From IMG/VR virus record IMGVR_UViG_3300036715_004481, positions 1 to 62,882 of that record: DNA of 62,882 nucleotides. The stretch is one strand, 5' to 3'. Position 1 is the stretch's first letter. Every line of letters starts with the position of its first letter. Position numbers and translations under genes: made by a program. The notes under the pieces were generated by a model. It saw nothing but the letters and a program-made list of their open reading frames with translations, ran no database searches and had not been told where the DNA came from. The stretch comes from a virus. Below are positions 6,341 to 15,539 of this stretch, piece after piece.

Positions 6341-6480
6341 ATTTCGTTTACATTTTTTTCAAAGTTTGCACTTTCCACACCATCTACATATAAATCATCA
6401 TTATCACCATCATAGTTGACTATTATGACACCAAAAGGATAATTCCGTACTATTTCACATCCAATTGATTCAAACTATTT
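6338..6480 (-). pseudogene. Remnant of a small gene, in-frame stop codon
   Basis: A minus-strand frame encodes about 43 protein-like residues (FESIGCEIVRNYPFGVIIVN and onward) ending in TGA that overlaps the ATG at 6340 as ATGA, just as intact genes of the MKYIK family do. Upstream in the same frame there is a TAG and, further on, several stops, and no start codon is seen. It appears to be the 3' end of a lost family member. The rest of the 6341-6607 gap holds nothing else I can support. Confidence 0.45.
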
Positions 6481-6607
6481 AATCGCTTTTTCTTTATCAA
6501 AATCTTTTTTATAACTATAATATAACTATTATTAACTATATTTTGATTCTCAAATAATTTTTTTAAACTTTTCAAACTCTTTATATTTTTAATATTTATC
6601 CTTTAGC

Positions 6608-7915
6608 TTATGTAGCAGGGTTAGTTTCTGATGTAGCAGCTGGTTTAACACCAGTTTTTGCTGTTTTAACTTTTTTTGTAGCTGTATTTGCTGCTGGTGT
6701 GGTTTCTCCTTGTGCTGCTGGTGTTACTTCACCTTGTACTGCTGGCGCTTCTTTTGACAAATTCATTAATGCACCTGCATAAACTTTAAATTTATTACCA
6801 TTTTCACCAATATGAACTTCAGCAAGTTGTTTATTTTCATCATAAGAATCAATCTTAACTTTAACTTCTTTTCCACCTTCTGCACTATAATAGTTATATT
6901 CTTTGCCAACTTCAGGTTTAAATGTAGTATCAACATTTTCAGCTCTAAAATCTTGTTCTTTATTAGCACTATCACCAAATGTATAATACGCTTTAATTTT
7001 ACCAGGTTCTTGTGATTTATTAGTGATTTTAATAATTTTTATTGTACCATCATCACGTTTATATCTATATGGCATACCGACTTTTAATTTTTTACCATCA
7101 ACATCAATTTCAACATATTGTGCTTTATCTAAACTATTCCACTTATTATTTAAATCTTTTGCAAGTTTATTTCTTTCAGCAGCAAGTTTAGTTGCAGATA
7201 CTTTATCTCCACCTTTTTCATATAAACTTATCTCAGCGTTCAAAAATGCGAGTTTGAATTCTTCTTTTTTATTATCTACAATAATAGCCAATTTTGGATT
7301 TTTTTCTCTACCACCCATGGATGTTATAACTCTTTCCATTTCATTCATAGCTTTATTTTGAAGTGACGTAAGTATATTTTGAAGAACTGTTTGTTTTTTC
7401 TTTAATGCATCAACTGTCATTTTTATATTATTTTGATCTTCTTGCTTTGCAGTATTATCTGGTTTTGGTTGTTCTGTTGCTTTTACCGCATTAGCCTCAG
7501 CTGTATCTTCATTTAATCTACTTTTAATATGAACCTTTACAGACTCTGATGTTTTTACTGCAGATGGTGCTACGGTTGTTGCTTCTGTTGTTGTTTTTGG
7601 TGCAACTGTTGTTGTTTCAGTTGTTGTAGTTTGATTTCCACCATCTTTTGCTTTCAAATTATTCAATTGTTCTTCTGATGTTAAGCTTAAATCTACCTGA
7701 GCTTTTCTTTTAAACTCATCTTCTATCAACTTAATATACTTATTATAAATATCTTCAATCTTTTGAGCACCGTTTATTTTTTTTATATATGTTTTTGCTT
7801 TATTGAACATATTTCCTAAAAAATTAAACAATCCTTCATTAATCAATTGCTCGTTTAATTTTTGATTCTTATTACGAAGATTTAAAAAGTCACTTTTAGA
7901 ATATAAATTTTTCAT
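6608..7915 (-). CDS. Putative head scaffold/core or internal protein with low-complexity linkers
   Basis: The 435-aa protein begins with a charged helix and then has EQLINEGLFNFL, which fits the T4 gp21-type cleavage rule (IxE followed by G). A Thr/Ala/Pro-rich linker occupies about residues 95-140, a lysine-rich helical part follows, then two beta-rich segments (about 270-390), and an Ala/Thr/Lys-rich tail resembling a histone-like tail. A TTAATATATA element lies 19 bp upstream of the start. Its size and composition fit a morphogenesis or internal head protein; identity with a known family is not established. Confidence 0.6.
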   Translation of the reverse strand: MKNLYSKSDFLNLRNKNQKLNEQLINEGLFNFLGNMFNKAKTYIKKINGAQKIEDIYNKYIKLIEDEFKRKAQVDLSLTSEEQLNNLKAKDGGNQTTTTETTTVAPKTTTEATTVAPSAVKTSESVKVHIKSRLNEDTAEANAVKATEQPKPDNTAKQEDQNNIKMTVDALKKKQTVLQNILTSLQNKAMNEMERVITSMGGREKNPKLAIIVDNKKEEFKLAFLNAEISLYEKGGDKVSATKLAAERNKLAKDLNNKWNSLDKAQYVEIDVDGKKLKVGMPYRYKRDDGTIKIIKITNKSQEPGKIKAYYTFGDSANKEQDFRAENVDTTFKPEVGKEYNYYSAEGGKEVKVKIDSYDENKQLAEVHIGENGNKFKVYAGALMNLSKEAPAVQGEVTPAAQGETTPAANTATKKVKTAKTGVKPAATSETNPAT

Positions 7916-7934
7916 GTTAAATATTTATTTTTTT

Positions 7935-7944
7935 TATATATTAA
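7935..7944 (-). promoter_or_regulatory. Putative late promoter element TTAATATATA
   Basis: The element lies 19 bp before the ATG of the 435-aa scaffold-like gene. The same sequence stands at similar distances before several tail genes. Confidence 0.4.
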
Positions 7945-8012
7945 TTTTCAAAAGTCATTTTATAGACTATTATTTTTTTATATATATTAAAAATTAAAAG
8001 AAGATATAATAT

Positions 8013-9692
8013 ATGTACGAATGGGAACTAAAAGTAACTGGACCAAAAAAGCAAGTCATAGTATATAAAGATGACACTCTATTGTACACTGGGCAACCAT
8101 CATTTTCAGCTACAGAAGAATCATTATTTGAAGCAGCTTTGTTAGATTTGCAAGATAATTATCCAGATATTAGAGCTAACATTGTCAGAAAAGGTATCAC
8201 ACCAAGTTCAAAAAGCTCAACAAGTGGAGCAATTTCAATTAGCTTAGATCCTAGCGCAACATTATTTGACATTGGACCATACAAGCAATTGACATATGAA
8301 CAAGTTAGGGAAATAGTATACTCAGCATTAAACACACTGGATCCAACTGGTACAAATAAAATATGGGACGATTTTAATAAATTATGTACGGCAGATTTCA
8401 ATTATTACAGCACATTACCAACGCCAACATGGGAATCTGGTGTTCAATTTAGACAGGCAGTAATAAATAAGGCCATTGAAATTGTAAATTTAGATTCATT
8501 AGCATCATACAATACACCTAAAACTAACACAGATAGTAGTACTTTACCAAGCTCTGCTGATGCATCTTCATCTTCAGCATCAACTGGTGTGACACTTAAA
8601 AGTGGTGCTAGTGATGCTCTTAAAACTGCAACAGATTCTGTAAATGAGAAAATAACCGAACTACAAGGAATAGGATTACCACCAATTAAAGATATTACTA
8701 AAAATCTTTGGGAAAAAGTCATAAAACCACAATTACTAACAGAAAGACAAATAGCAAAAAAAATAATATTACTTTCAAATCAATCATTTCCAATTCCTAT
8801 GAAAGAAGAAGATGCTCAATTATTGGTTTATGGTAAGCTATACTATAAAGATGGTGTGCTATATGATAATGACGATAAAGATCCAGCTTGTGTTGCACAT
8901 CCAGGTGATGTAGATTATCAACCACCTATTGATGAAACTCACCCGTTGTGGCAAAAAATTGTAAAATATATTAAAGACTTTAAAGATTCTCTGATACAAA
9001 TGGGTATAAAACTAGGGGAATTCTTATTTCTTATACCAGCAACAGTTGCTAATATTTCAGTAGGATTAACATCTCTTGTTGCATCAATTGTAATTATGCC
9101 TTTTGGTGCAGGTATACCAACAGCAATGAATGCGATACTATCAATGGTAAATTCTATAAAAATTTTGCAAGCAAAATTTGCTGAAATATTACCATTACTA
9201 GCTGGAATATCTATTATTGGATTATTATTACCAAAGGAACTACAAGATATTATAGCAAAAATAACTTCATTATTTGAGGTTATCGCTGGAATAATTGCAG
9301 CGATGCTATCTATACTAGGATTAATAGACATTATAATGAAATTGTTTCGTAAAACAGAAAAAAAAATGAAAAGTATTCCAGTGACAGTTAAAGCTAAAGC
9401 AAATCCAGTATCAGTTAAACAAAATGAAAAAACTATTTTAACAGTTGAAGTATCTGGTGGAGATTACGACTATATTTATGAATGGACAGATGCTAATGGT
9501 GTAGTTATAGCAAAAGATCCAAACTCAGGTGATGATGATGGAACAAGAGAAATTACTCCATTTGGTGCAATATCAACAATAACGATAAATGACATTAAAA
9601 ACTCTCTAATAAACACATATAAATGTAAAGTAACAGATCAAAAAGGTAAAGGAACAAGTGCAGAAGGAAAAATTACAGTTATAAGAGGATAA
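8013..9692 (+). CDS. Large putative virion protein with hydrophobic core and C-terminal Ig-like domain
   Basis: The 559-aa protein has a beta-rich N-terminus, a Ser/Thr-rich linker (about 175-205), and a long hydrophobic region (about 325-445) with at least three membrane-length stretches separated by helices. A C-terminal domain (about 452-559) has the EWTDANG, YKCKVTD and I-VIRG pattern of Ig/PKD-like folds. The start follows a purine-rich AAGAAG. Genes around it are virion genes. It could be a tail or injection-associated protein that meets a membrane, but that is inference. Confidence 0.65.
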   Translation: MYEWELKVTGPKKQVIVYKDDTLLYTGQPSFSATEESLFEAALLDLQDNYPDIRANIVRKGITPSSKSSTSGAISISLDPSATLFDIGPYKQLTYEQVREIVYSALNTLDPTGTNKIWDDFNKLCTADFNYYSTLPTPTWESGVQFRQAVINKAIEIVNLDSLASYNTPKTNTDSSTLPSSADASSSSASTGVTLKSGASDALKTATDSVNEKITELQGIGLPPIKDITKNLWEKVIKPQLLTERQIAKKIILLSNQSFPIPMKEEDAQLLVYGKLYYKDGVLYDNDDKDPACVAHPGDVDYQPPIDETHPLWQKIVKYIKDFKDSLIQMGIKLGEFLFLIPATVANISVGLTSLVASIVIMPFGAGIPTAMNAILSMVNSIKILQAKFAEILPLLAGISIIGLLLPKELQDIIAKITSLFEVIAGIIAAMLSILGLIDIIMKLFRKTEKKMKSIPVTVKAKANPVSVKQNEKTILTVEVSGGDYDYIYEWTDANGVVIAKDPNSGDDDGTREITPFGAISTITINDIKNSLINTYKCKVTDQKGKGTSAEGKITVIRG

Positions 9693-9693
9693 T

Positions 9694-10572
9694 TTAAAAA
9701 TTTTTAAAATTTTCAAATTTTACTGTAAGTTTATTATCAACAACTTTAATAGGATATTTAATAGCAGCTTTCAATAATATATTATTCGTTTCAAAAGGAT
9801 TCAATTGGTTATTCGTAACTAAATTATTTATAAGAGTCAACTTATAATTATTCAATCTATTTTGTATAAACTCAACACACTCATCATCACTATTTCTTAC
9901 AAGGAAATCAAAATAATCTTGTAAATTATTAGCATTCATGAAATTAGTTTTAAAATCATCATAAAAGTAAACTGTATCATAAGAATCTTTTTTGATAGTA
10001 ACAAAATGATCACCATCAATAGTTAATCCAACCAAATGTTCTAATAAAATTTTATTTTTATCATAGATGAAACTATCTTTCTGAGAATAACGAATTGATT
10101 CCGAAACAAAGTATATTTTATCAATTTCTAAACCATATTCTTTTAATTTTAATCTTAGTTTATTTAATAAATTTGCATGTTTCTTTCTATCACTTCTAGC
10201 TGTAAGCACACCAATCTCAACGTCTTTACCTATCAAATGTTTAATATTATCTAATAAAACTTGAACATTCTTGTTATTTAAAATATTTTCATCAAAATAT
10301 TCACTATAAGATATACCTAAATTTCCCAGTTTATTTTTATTATTTTTATGATAAACTCTATCAAACATATCTTTTGAAATAAAAAAAGTCTCACCATTAT
10401 AATCAATAGGTAAGTTATCTTTAACATAAACTCCACTTTTTATCAAAGCAAAATCTATTATAGATATTTTAATTATAGGAATAGATGGCTTATTTTTATT
10501 AATTAGCCATATATCACTCTTTATATACCATAAAGTGTTATCTAAATCAAAAAATGCAATTTGTTTGCTCAT
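9694..10572 (-). CDS. HAD-superfamily phosphatase-like protein
   Basis: The 292-aa protein starts with FFDLDNTLW, the DxDxT motif I of HAD phosphatases. Motif II is VLTARSDR near residue 125, and an acidic motif (FYDDFKTNF) near residue 218 fits motif IV, so the catalytic set looks complete. A basic helical tail follows. The substrate is unknown: nucleotide, sugar phosphate or nucleic acid ends are all possible. It ends convergently with the 559-aa gene and lies just downstream of the Nudix gene on the same strand. Confidence 0.75.
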   Translation of the reverse strand: MSKQIAFFDLDNTLWYIKSDIWLINKNKPSIPIIKISIIDFALIKSGVYVKDNLPIDYNGETFFISKDMFDRVYHKNNKNKLGNLGISYSEYFDENILNNKNVQVLLDNIKHLIGKDVEIGVLTARSDRKKHANLLNKLRLKLKEYGLEIDKIYFVSESIRYSQKDSFIYDKNKILLEHLVGLTIDGDHFVTIKKDSYDTVYFYDDFKTNFMNANNLQDYFDFLVRNSDDECVEFIQNRLNNYKLTLINNLVTNNQLNPFETNNILLKAAIKYPIKVVDNKLTVKFENFKNF

Positions 10573-10574
10573 AT

Positions 10575-11039
10575 TTATTCTAAAAATTTTAACAATTCTA
10601 ATTGGTACTTCTCAATTATTTTTACAGCATCTTTCATAGAAAAGAAGCCAGCTTCAACAGTTTCATCCTTTAAAAAATTACCTAATATCATATTATTAAA
10701 CAATTTAACATTAATATCATCTTTACCGATATTCACAGCATAGCATGTTAATTTTTTATTGACTTTTGATTTAACGTAATTTATAACTACTTTATTTGCA
10801 TCTTTCAACTGCTCTCTTGTCAACTTTATTCTAGACTCTTCTTTTAACTCTCTTAAAGCTGTATCTATTTCACTAACACCTGGTTCTACATGTCCCTTAG
10901 GAATGGACCATTTTTTCATTCTTTTTTTAAACTTCTTAGGTCTAACTAATAATATCTTATTATTATATATTAGAACAACTCCTGATAAATTATGATTTTC
11001 ATTAACAGATTCTCTCAAATATTCGTAAAAATTCATCAT
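10575..11039 (-). CDS. Nudix hydrolase with capsid-targeting-like N-terminus
   Basis: Nudix enzymes hydrolyse nucleoside diphosphates linked to another group. The box GHVEPGVSEIDTALRELKEE keeps the catalytic RELKEE core, but the first conserved Glu is Val and the last conserved Gly is Arg. A WSIPKGH lead-in is present. The 154-aa protein begins MMNFYEYLRESVNE, which resembles a T4 capsid-targeting peptide with an LRE-S cleavage site. The enzyme might therefore be packaged and injected. It sits between the HAD gene and the 70-aa gene with a much clearer targeting peptide. Confidence 0.85.
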   Translation of the reverse strand: MMNFYEYLRESVNENHNLSGVVLIYNNKILLVRPKKFKKRMKKWSIPKGHVEPGVSEIDTALRELKEESRIKLTREQLKDANKVVINYVKSKVNKKLTCYAVNIGKDDINVKLFNNMILGNFLKDETVEAGFFSMKDAVKIIEKYQLELLKFLE

Positions 11040-11056
11040 AAATAGTTTTTTATTAA

Positions 11057-11269
11057 TTATTCAATTTCTGGCACAATTTCACCAGATTCTGGTTGATTAT
11101 CAACAATATTAATAGGAATATTTTTTATGCCTTTAAAATCTATAAATGCATATTTTTCGCCCTCTCGCCAATGAATTTTATCAACAATATCACCAATACT
11201 TGGCAATTGATCTAATGTTATAGTAAATGATTCTTTTATAAACTCCTGATATGTTCTCATTTTACGCAT
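11057..11269 (-). CDS. Small putative internal head protein with T4-like capsid-targeting sequence
   Basis: The 70-aa protein contains MRTYQEFIKES at residues 4-14. The T4 internal-protein targeting peptide is MKTYQEFIAEA, so the match is close and ends in an IKE-S site suited to a gp21-type protease. The start may be ATG at 11269 or the internal ATG at 11260. After cleavage about 55 residues would remain, including a GDIVDKIHW segment. I expect it to be packaged in the head. The function after injection is unknown. Confidence 0.65.
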   Translation of the reverse strand: MRKMRTYQEFIKESFTITLDQLPSIGDIVDKIHWREGEKYAFIDFKGIKNIPINIVDNQPESGEIVPEIE

Positions 11270-11351
11270 ATTATAAAGACTTTTTCACTATATATATAAA
11301 TAAAAAATCAAAAAAATTCACATTACTGTATATTTTATTGATTTTTAAAAA

Positions 11352-11609
11352 TTAAGGTTTATATTTGTTCATAGAGTTCATTATAGAGTTCATATTTGGT
11401 ATCTTTTTTGAATAATCTGGAACAGATTGTTGAGCAACATTACCACTCTGATTTTCTTTTTGCTGCTTATTTTCACGTTCAATTTTATCATTTAGTCTTT
11501 GTACATATTCTTCATATTCCCACCAAGATAGTTTATCAATATAATATGGAGCAATATGCTCCAAATCCATAAAACCAAATTTATTATCCAAAATAGTCGT
11601 CAAGGGCAT
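11352..11609 (-). CDS. Small protein overlapping the hub-assembly gene
   Basis: This 85-aa protein starts inside the 3' end of the gene at 11584-12543 (26-bp overlap, +1 frame). It has a WWEYEEYVQRLNDKIE helix that resembles the C-terminal partner of tail assembly chaperone pairs, then a Gln/Asn-rich tail. I see no classic slippery heptamer in the overlap, so coupling by re-initiation is more likely than frameshifting. It may start at the later ATG (residue 14). A tail or baseplate assembly role fits the context. Confidence 0.65.
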   Translation of the reverse strand: MPLTTILDNKFGFMDLEHIAPYYIDKLSWWEYEEYVQRLNDKIERENKQQKENQSGNVAQQSVPDYSKKIPNMNSIMNSMNKYKP

Positions 11610-12543
11610 CTGGAATAACGAAAATATTTGATGCTCCTGAGGGAAAGCTCATATCAGTGTGGACCTCCTCGCCACACACTGGACACTCATATTTCATTTC
11701 TTTAATACCAAATATCATTTGATTAACAGCTTGATTTAAAATTTGGAATGTTTTCATACTCAATCTTTTAAATTCTTGCTCTTTTACTTTTATACCTTCT
11801 TCTGTAATTTTAGTTCTATCATGCAATAAAAATGATGCCAATTTTAAAAATGCAACATTAGGATTTTTATCAACCTGAATCTTATTTTTAATATCACCGA
11901 AAAATATTTCTTGAATTCCAATTGTTGGAGGAGCTAATTTATAATCAATATTATCAATATTGAAAACAAAAACTCTTTCAATAGGGTCAAAAAACTTAGC
12001 AAGTTTTTCTGGCATTTCATGATTTACAAATGATTTATGAACTTTATTAGAACTTGTTGCTCTCAATTCAATTTTAAATTCATTATTACATTTATGACAA
12101 GTTACATCCTTTGATAAATTTTTACCACCTGGGAAAGTTAGTTCTCTAATCATAAAAATTAAAAACAACCGATCTCCATCTCTCAAATCCTTATATGAAC
12201 CTTGACTACCTGTTGAATTTATAAATTTCACACAAGATGACAATATTTGATTCATCTTCTCTGTTATATCAAGATAATTTGAATCATCCACAACTGAATA
12301 TGCTTGTACTTCCTGCACTCTAGCTGCTCTAATGTTTATTTTTGTACCTTGCTTATAAAACATACCACACGGTAAAACTTCCAATGGTATAGATATATAC
12401 TCATTAGAAGGCACGTTATTATCCAAATATGACAAATCTGGCTTTCTTACAGATTCAATAACATCATCATTTTCAGACATAAAATTTTTTTCTAAATAAT
12501 TTAAAGCTTCTGCTTCTTTTTTATCTTTGAAATCATCTTTCAT
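11584..12543 (-). CDS. Baseplate hub assembly protein-like (T4 gp26/gp51-type family)
   Basis: The 319-aa protein has the core of the T4_baseplate family: a helix with DGDRLFLIFMIRELTF, then a zinc-knuckle CHKC, a beta region, and a second knuckle CPVCGEE near the end. Proteins of this family act in assembly of the baseplate hub and may not stay in the particle. A TTAATATATA element lies 20 bp before the ATG. The small gene at 11352 overlaps its end. The family call rests on motif memory, not on a search. Confidence 0.6.
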   Translation of the reverse strand: MKDDFKDKKEAEALNYLEKNFMSENDDVIESVRKPDLSYLDNNVPSNEYISIPLEVLPCGMFYKQGTKINIRAARVQEVQAYSVVDDSNYLDITEKMNQILSSCVKFINSTGSQGSYKDLRDGDRLFLIFMIRELTFPGGKNLSKDVTCHKCNNEFKIELRATSSNKVHKSFVNHEMPEKLAKFFDPIERVFVFNIDNIDYKLAPPTIGIQEIFFGDIKNKIQVDKNPNVAFLKLASFLLHDRTKITEEGIKVKEQEFKRLSMKTFQILNQAVNQMIFGIKEMKYECPVCGEEVHTDMSFPSGASNIFVIPDALDDYFG

Positions 12544-12563
12544 ATTTAATTATTATTTTTGAT

Positions 12564-12573
12564 TATATATTAA
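12564..12573 (-). promoter_or_regulatory. Putative late promoter element TTAATATATA
   Basis: The element lies 20 bp before the ATG of the hub-assembly gene, the same arrangement as at the sheath gene. Confidence 0.45.
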
Positions 12574-12664
12574 AAGATTTGTGTCCCATAAAAAAATAAT
12601 TAAAAAAAATTTACACACAATAAACTTGAACTTCAAAAATTTTTATATAAAGATAAAAAATCAT

Positions 12665-14363
12665 ATGATATTGACTAAAAATATAGAAATAAGAGTAAAT
12701 CCAAACAATATGAAATATTTAAAAGAATTTAACGAAAATATTATAAACAATGAGATTATCCAAATACCAATAGAAAAACTATCTAAAAATTCACATTTAA
12801 AAATAGATGTTAAGTGTGATTTGTGTGAATTTGAAAAGAGCATATCTTATCACTCTTACATTAGAAACATTAAAAACACAAACTTATATACTTGTCAAAA
12901 ATGTAGTGGAATAAAAAACAAGCAAACAAATTTAAAAAAATATGGTGTAGAATATCCAATACAACTAACAGAAATAAAAAAAAGAAGAAAGAAAAATAAT
13001 CTAGAAAAATATAATGTAGATGAACCATCAAAATTAGATTCAATAAAAGAAAAAATAAAAAACACAAAAAAACTAAAATATGGTAATGAAAACTATAATA
13101 ATATTGAAAAAACAAAAGAAACTAAAAAACTAAAATATAGTGATAAAAACTACAACAATAGAGAAAAGGCAAATAATACTTGCATTAAAAAATATGGAGT
13201 CGAAAATGTTTCACAATCAGAAAACATCAAAATTAAAAAGTGTGAAACGACAATGAAAAATTATAATTCAGATAATTATAGTAAATCGGAAACATATAAA
13301 ATGAATAGAATTGATATTCTAAAAGAAAAATACAAAGACATAAACATATTAGAAGTGTGTGATGATAAATTGACATTAGATTGTGATTGCAATAAGCATC
13401 ATATTTATAATATAGATGTGACAATTTTAAGAAATAGAATAATTTATAAAACAGTTCTATGCACAATATGTAATCCGATATCATCATATTCTAATAGCGG
13501 ATATGAAATAAATCTTCAAAATTTTATAAAAGAGAATTATAATGGTAAAATTTTATTTAATTCTAGAAACGTGATAAAGCCTTTAGAATTGGATATTTAT
13601 TTACCAGATTTAAAATTAGCATTTGAATTTAATGGTTTATATTGGCATAGTGAAGCAAACAAAGAAAATAATTATCATTTAAATAAAACGGAGGAATGTG
13701 AGAGCCAAGGAACACAATTAATTCATATATATGAAGATGATTGGCTATATAAACAAGATATTGTAAAATCTATTATATTAAACAAATTAGGTAAAAACAC
13801 AAAATAATATTTATGCCAGAAAATGTGAAATTAGAAAAATATCTGATAACAATTTAATTAGATTTTTCTTAGATAAAAATCATATACAAGGATTTGTTGG
13901 GTCAAAAATTAAAATCGGGTTATTTTATAATAATGAATTAGTAAGTCTGATGACTTTTGGTAATCGTAAAATTGCTATGGGTAAAAAGTCTACAAATGAA
14001 GGAGAATACGAATTGCTAAGATTCTGTAATAAACTCAACACTAATATTGTAGGTGGTGCTAGTAAGCTATTTAAATATTTTGTTAAAAACTATAATCCTA
14101 CAGAAATAATGACTTATGCTGATAGAAGTTTTAGCCAAGGCATATTGTATAAAAAATTAGGATTTAAAATACAAGGTAAAACGGAGCCAAATTACTACTA
14201 TATTATTGATAACATTAAGCATCATAGATTCAATTTTCGAAAAGATTTACTTATAAAACAAGGATATGATAAAAATAAAACAGAGCATGAAATTATGCTA
14301 GAAAGAAAAATATATCGTATTTATGATTCTGGCAATTTAAAATTTATATATACTCAAAATTAA
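12665..14363 (+). pseudogene. Frameshifted homing endonuclease (EDxHD/Vsr-like)
   Basis: An ATG at 12665 (preferred to GTG at 12581) opens a protein with an N-terminal cysteine-knuckle domain, KYGVE-type repeats (about residues 105-215), and a nuclease core with ELDIYLPDLKLAFEFNGLYW and IHIYEDDW. The frame closes at 13807. The rest of the same protein (IYARK..., MTFGNRK...) continues in another frame to 14363. The intact relative at 19902 shows that one single-base shift near 13800, in an A-rich stretch, separates the halves. It is either a decayed gene or a sequencing error. It lies between hub-assembly and virion genes. Confidence 0.75.
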
Positions 14364-14380
14364 AAATGTTCTTATTTATT

Positions 14381-14390
14381 TTAATATATA
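14381..14390 (+). promoter_or_regulatory. Putative late promoter element TTAATATATA
   Basis: The element lies 21 bp before the ATG of the 236-aa virion-like gene at 14412. Confidence 0.45.
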
Positions 14391-14411
14391 ATAAAAAATA
14401 AACATATAAAA

Positions 14412-15122
14412 ATGATAATTCCATTATATGATGAACACTTTAAAGTTGATGATAAAGGACTTGCACACTCATATCCTAATTTTCCTCCAAATTATTCTGA
14501 ACCACAAATAACATATTCATTTACATATGATGGATTTATGAACAATGTTTCTGTTCCATTATTATTTAACTGGTCAGTACAACCGCCATTTTATATATTA
14601 TCTGGTCAAAACACCAAAACAATTACACTTGAGCTTAAACCATCATTAACAAAAGATAGAGAAGGATTTATATCAGGTTCAAATGTTACATATAAAAAAT
14701 TAAAATATAGCGATTTAAATCTTGAAATAATATATGAGCCACCAACAACTAAACCTAGAATACTAAAAGATTCTATAAATATATATTATAGACAAGGCCC
14801 ACTTTGGAAAATTCAAGGTAATAAATTTCCAAAAATAAAATTAAACACTTCTGGAAAACCAGAAACAATAGAAACATATGAATTGATACCACAATATGAT
14901 CAAACTGGATTTCCACCTAAAAATATAACAGAGCACAATTCATACACTTTCGTAATTAAAGGTGGAACTGTTAAAAAATTTTATGGCGGTATACCACCTA
15001 CTGGAACACCTCTTGTTGATATATTGTGGCATACACCAGGCTCAGGATATTTAGCGTTCTATTCAACATGGACATCAGAATCTGTTAAATTTCCAAATGT
15101 TTTAGACATTTTCATATCTTAA
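14412..15122 (+). CDS. Putative virion protein, function unknown
   Basis: The 236-aa protein is rich in beta strands, Pro, Tyr and Thr, with no signal peptide, membrane segment or catalytic motif. The composition and the late-type element upstream suggest a structural protein of the tail or fibre. It is followed by a small membrane-protein gene. I do not recognise the family. Confidence 0.65.
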   Translation: MIIPLYDEHFKVDDKGLAHSYPNFPPNYSEPQITYSFTYDGFMNNVSVPLLFNWSVQPPFYILSGQNTKTITLELKPSLTKDREGFISGSNVTYKKLKYSDLNLEIIYEPPTTKPRILKDSINIYYRQGPLWKIQGNKFPKIKLNTSGKPETIETYELIPQYDQTGFPPKNITEHNSYTFVIKGGTVKKFYGGIPPTGTPLVDILWHTPGSGYLAFYSTWTSESVKFPNVLDIFIS

Positions 15123-15167
15123 TTAAAACATTTATATTTTTTTATTCTATATAAAAATAAAAATCAT

Positions 15168-15386
15168 ATGGGTATTTTAGAAATAATTTTGACAATTTTT
15201 GCATGGAGAAATGGATGGAAATGGCTATCTATTATTCCAGTTTGTACTGGGTTTGTTTTAGGATTCTTATTGGGTTTGTCAGGTGTTGCACCACTTCAGG
15301 CGATATGGCTAGATGTTATTGCAATCATTGTATTAATAATTATGTGCATAAAAAAACCAAACAAGATCGAATCAAAATCAGAATAA
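15168..15386 (+). CDS. Small membrane protein (two to three membrane segments)
   Basis: The 72-aa protein is mostly hydrophobic, with segments at about residues 3-20, 22-42 and 44-62, and a basic tail (KKPNK). It is followed by a terminator at 15400-15432. It could be a holin-like or other inner-membrane protein; no family is recognised and the lysozyme gene is far away. Confidence 0.65.
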   Translation: MGILEIILTIFAWRNGWKWLSIIPVCTGFVLGFLLGLSGVAPLQAIWLDVIAIIVLIIMCIKKPNKIESKSE

Positions 15387-15399
15387 ACTAAGTAAAATT

Positions 15400-15432
15400 G
15401 AAAAAGAGATTTATTATATAAGTCTCTTTTTC
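15400..15432 (+). terminator. Hairpin terminator
   Basis: GAAAAAGAGA (15400-15409) pairs with TCTCTTTTTC (15423-15432). The T-run closes the operon ending at 15386 and separates it from the receptor gene. Confidence 0.75.
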
Positions 15433-15505
15433 ATTTAAACACATCTAATTTTCCTTAAATTATATTTAAAAACAAAAAAAAAACACATAATTAATTTTTT
15501 TTAAT

Positions 15506-15514
15506 TATCTTTGC
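15506..15514 (+). promoter_or_regulatory. TAnnTTTG promoter box before the receptor gene
   Basis: TATCTTTGC matches the Bacteroidetes -7 element and lies 25 bp before the ATG of the TonB-dependent receptor. The -33 region is only T-rich. Confidence 0.55.
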
Positions 15515-15539
15515 ACAATATTTTTAAAAACAAATAAAA

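Noticed and set aside
8939-9331. Minus-strand 130-codon frame inside the 559-aa gene
   Set aside because: The plus-strand frame is much longer and has recognisable domains; the antisense frame mirrors its hydrophobic codons.
12581-12664. GTG start at 12581 for the broken homing endonuclease
   Set aside because: The ATG at 12665 gives an N-terminus like other family members; the extra residues are atypical.
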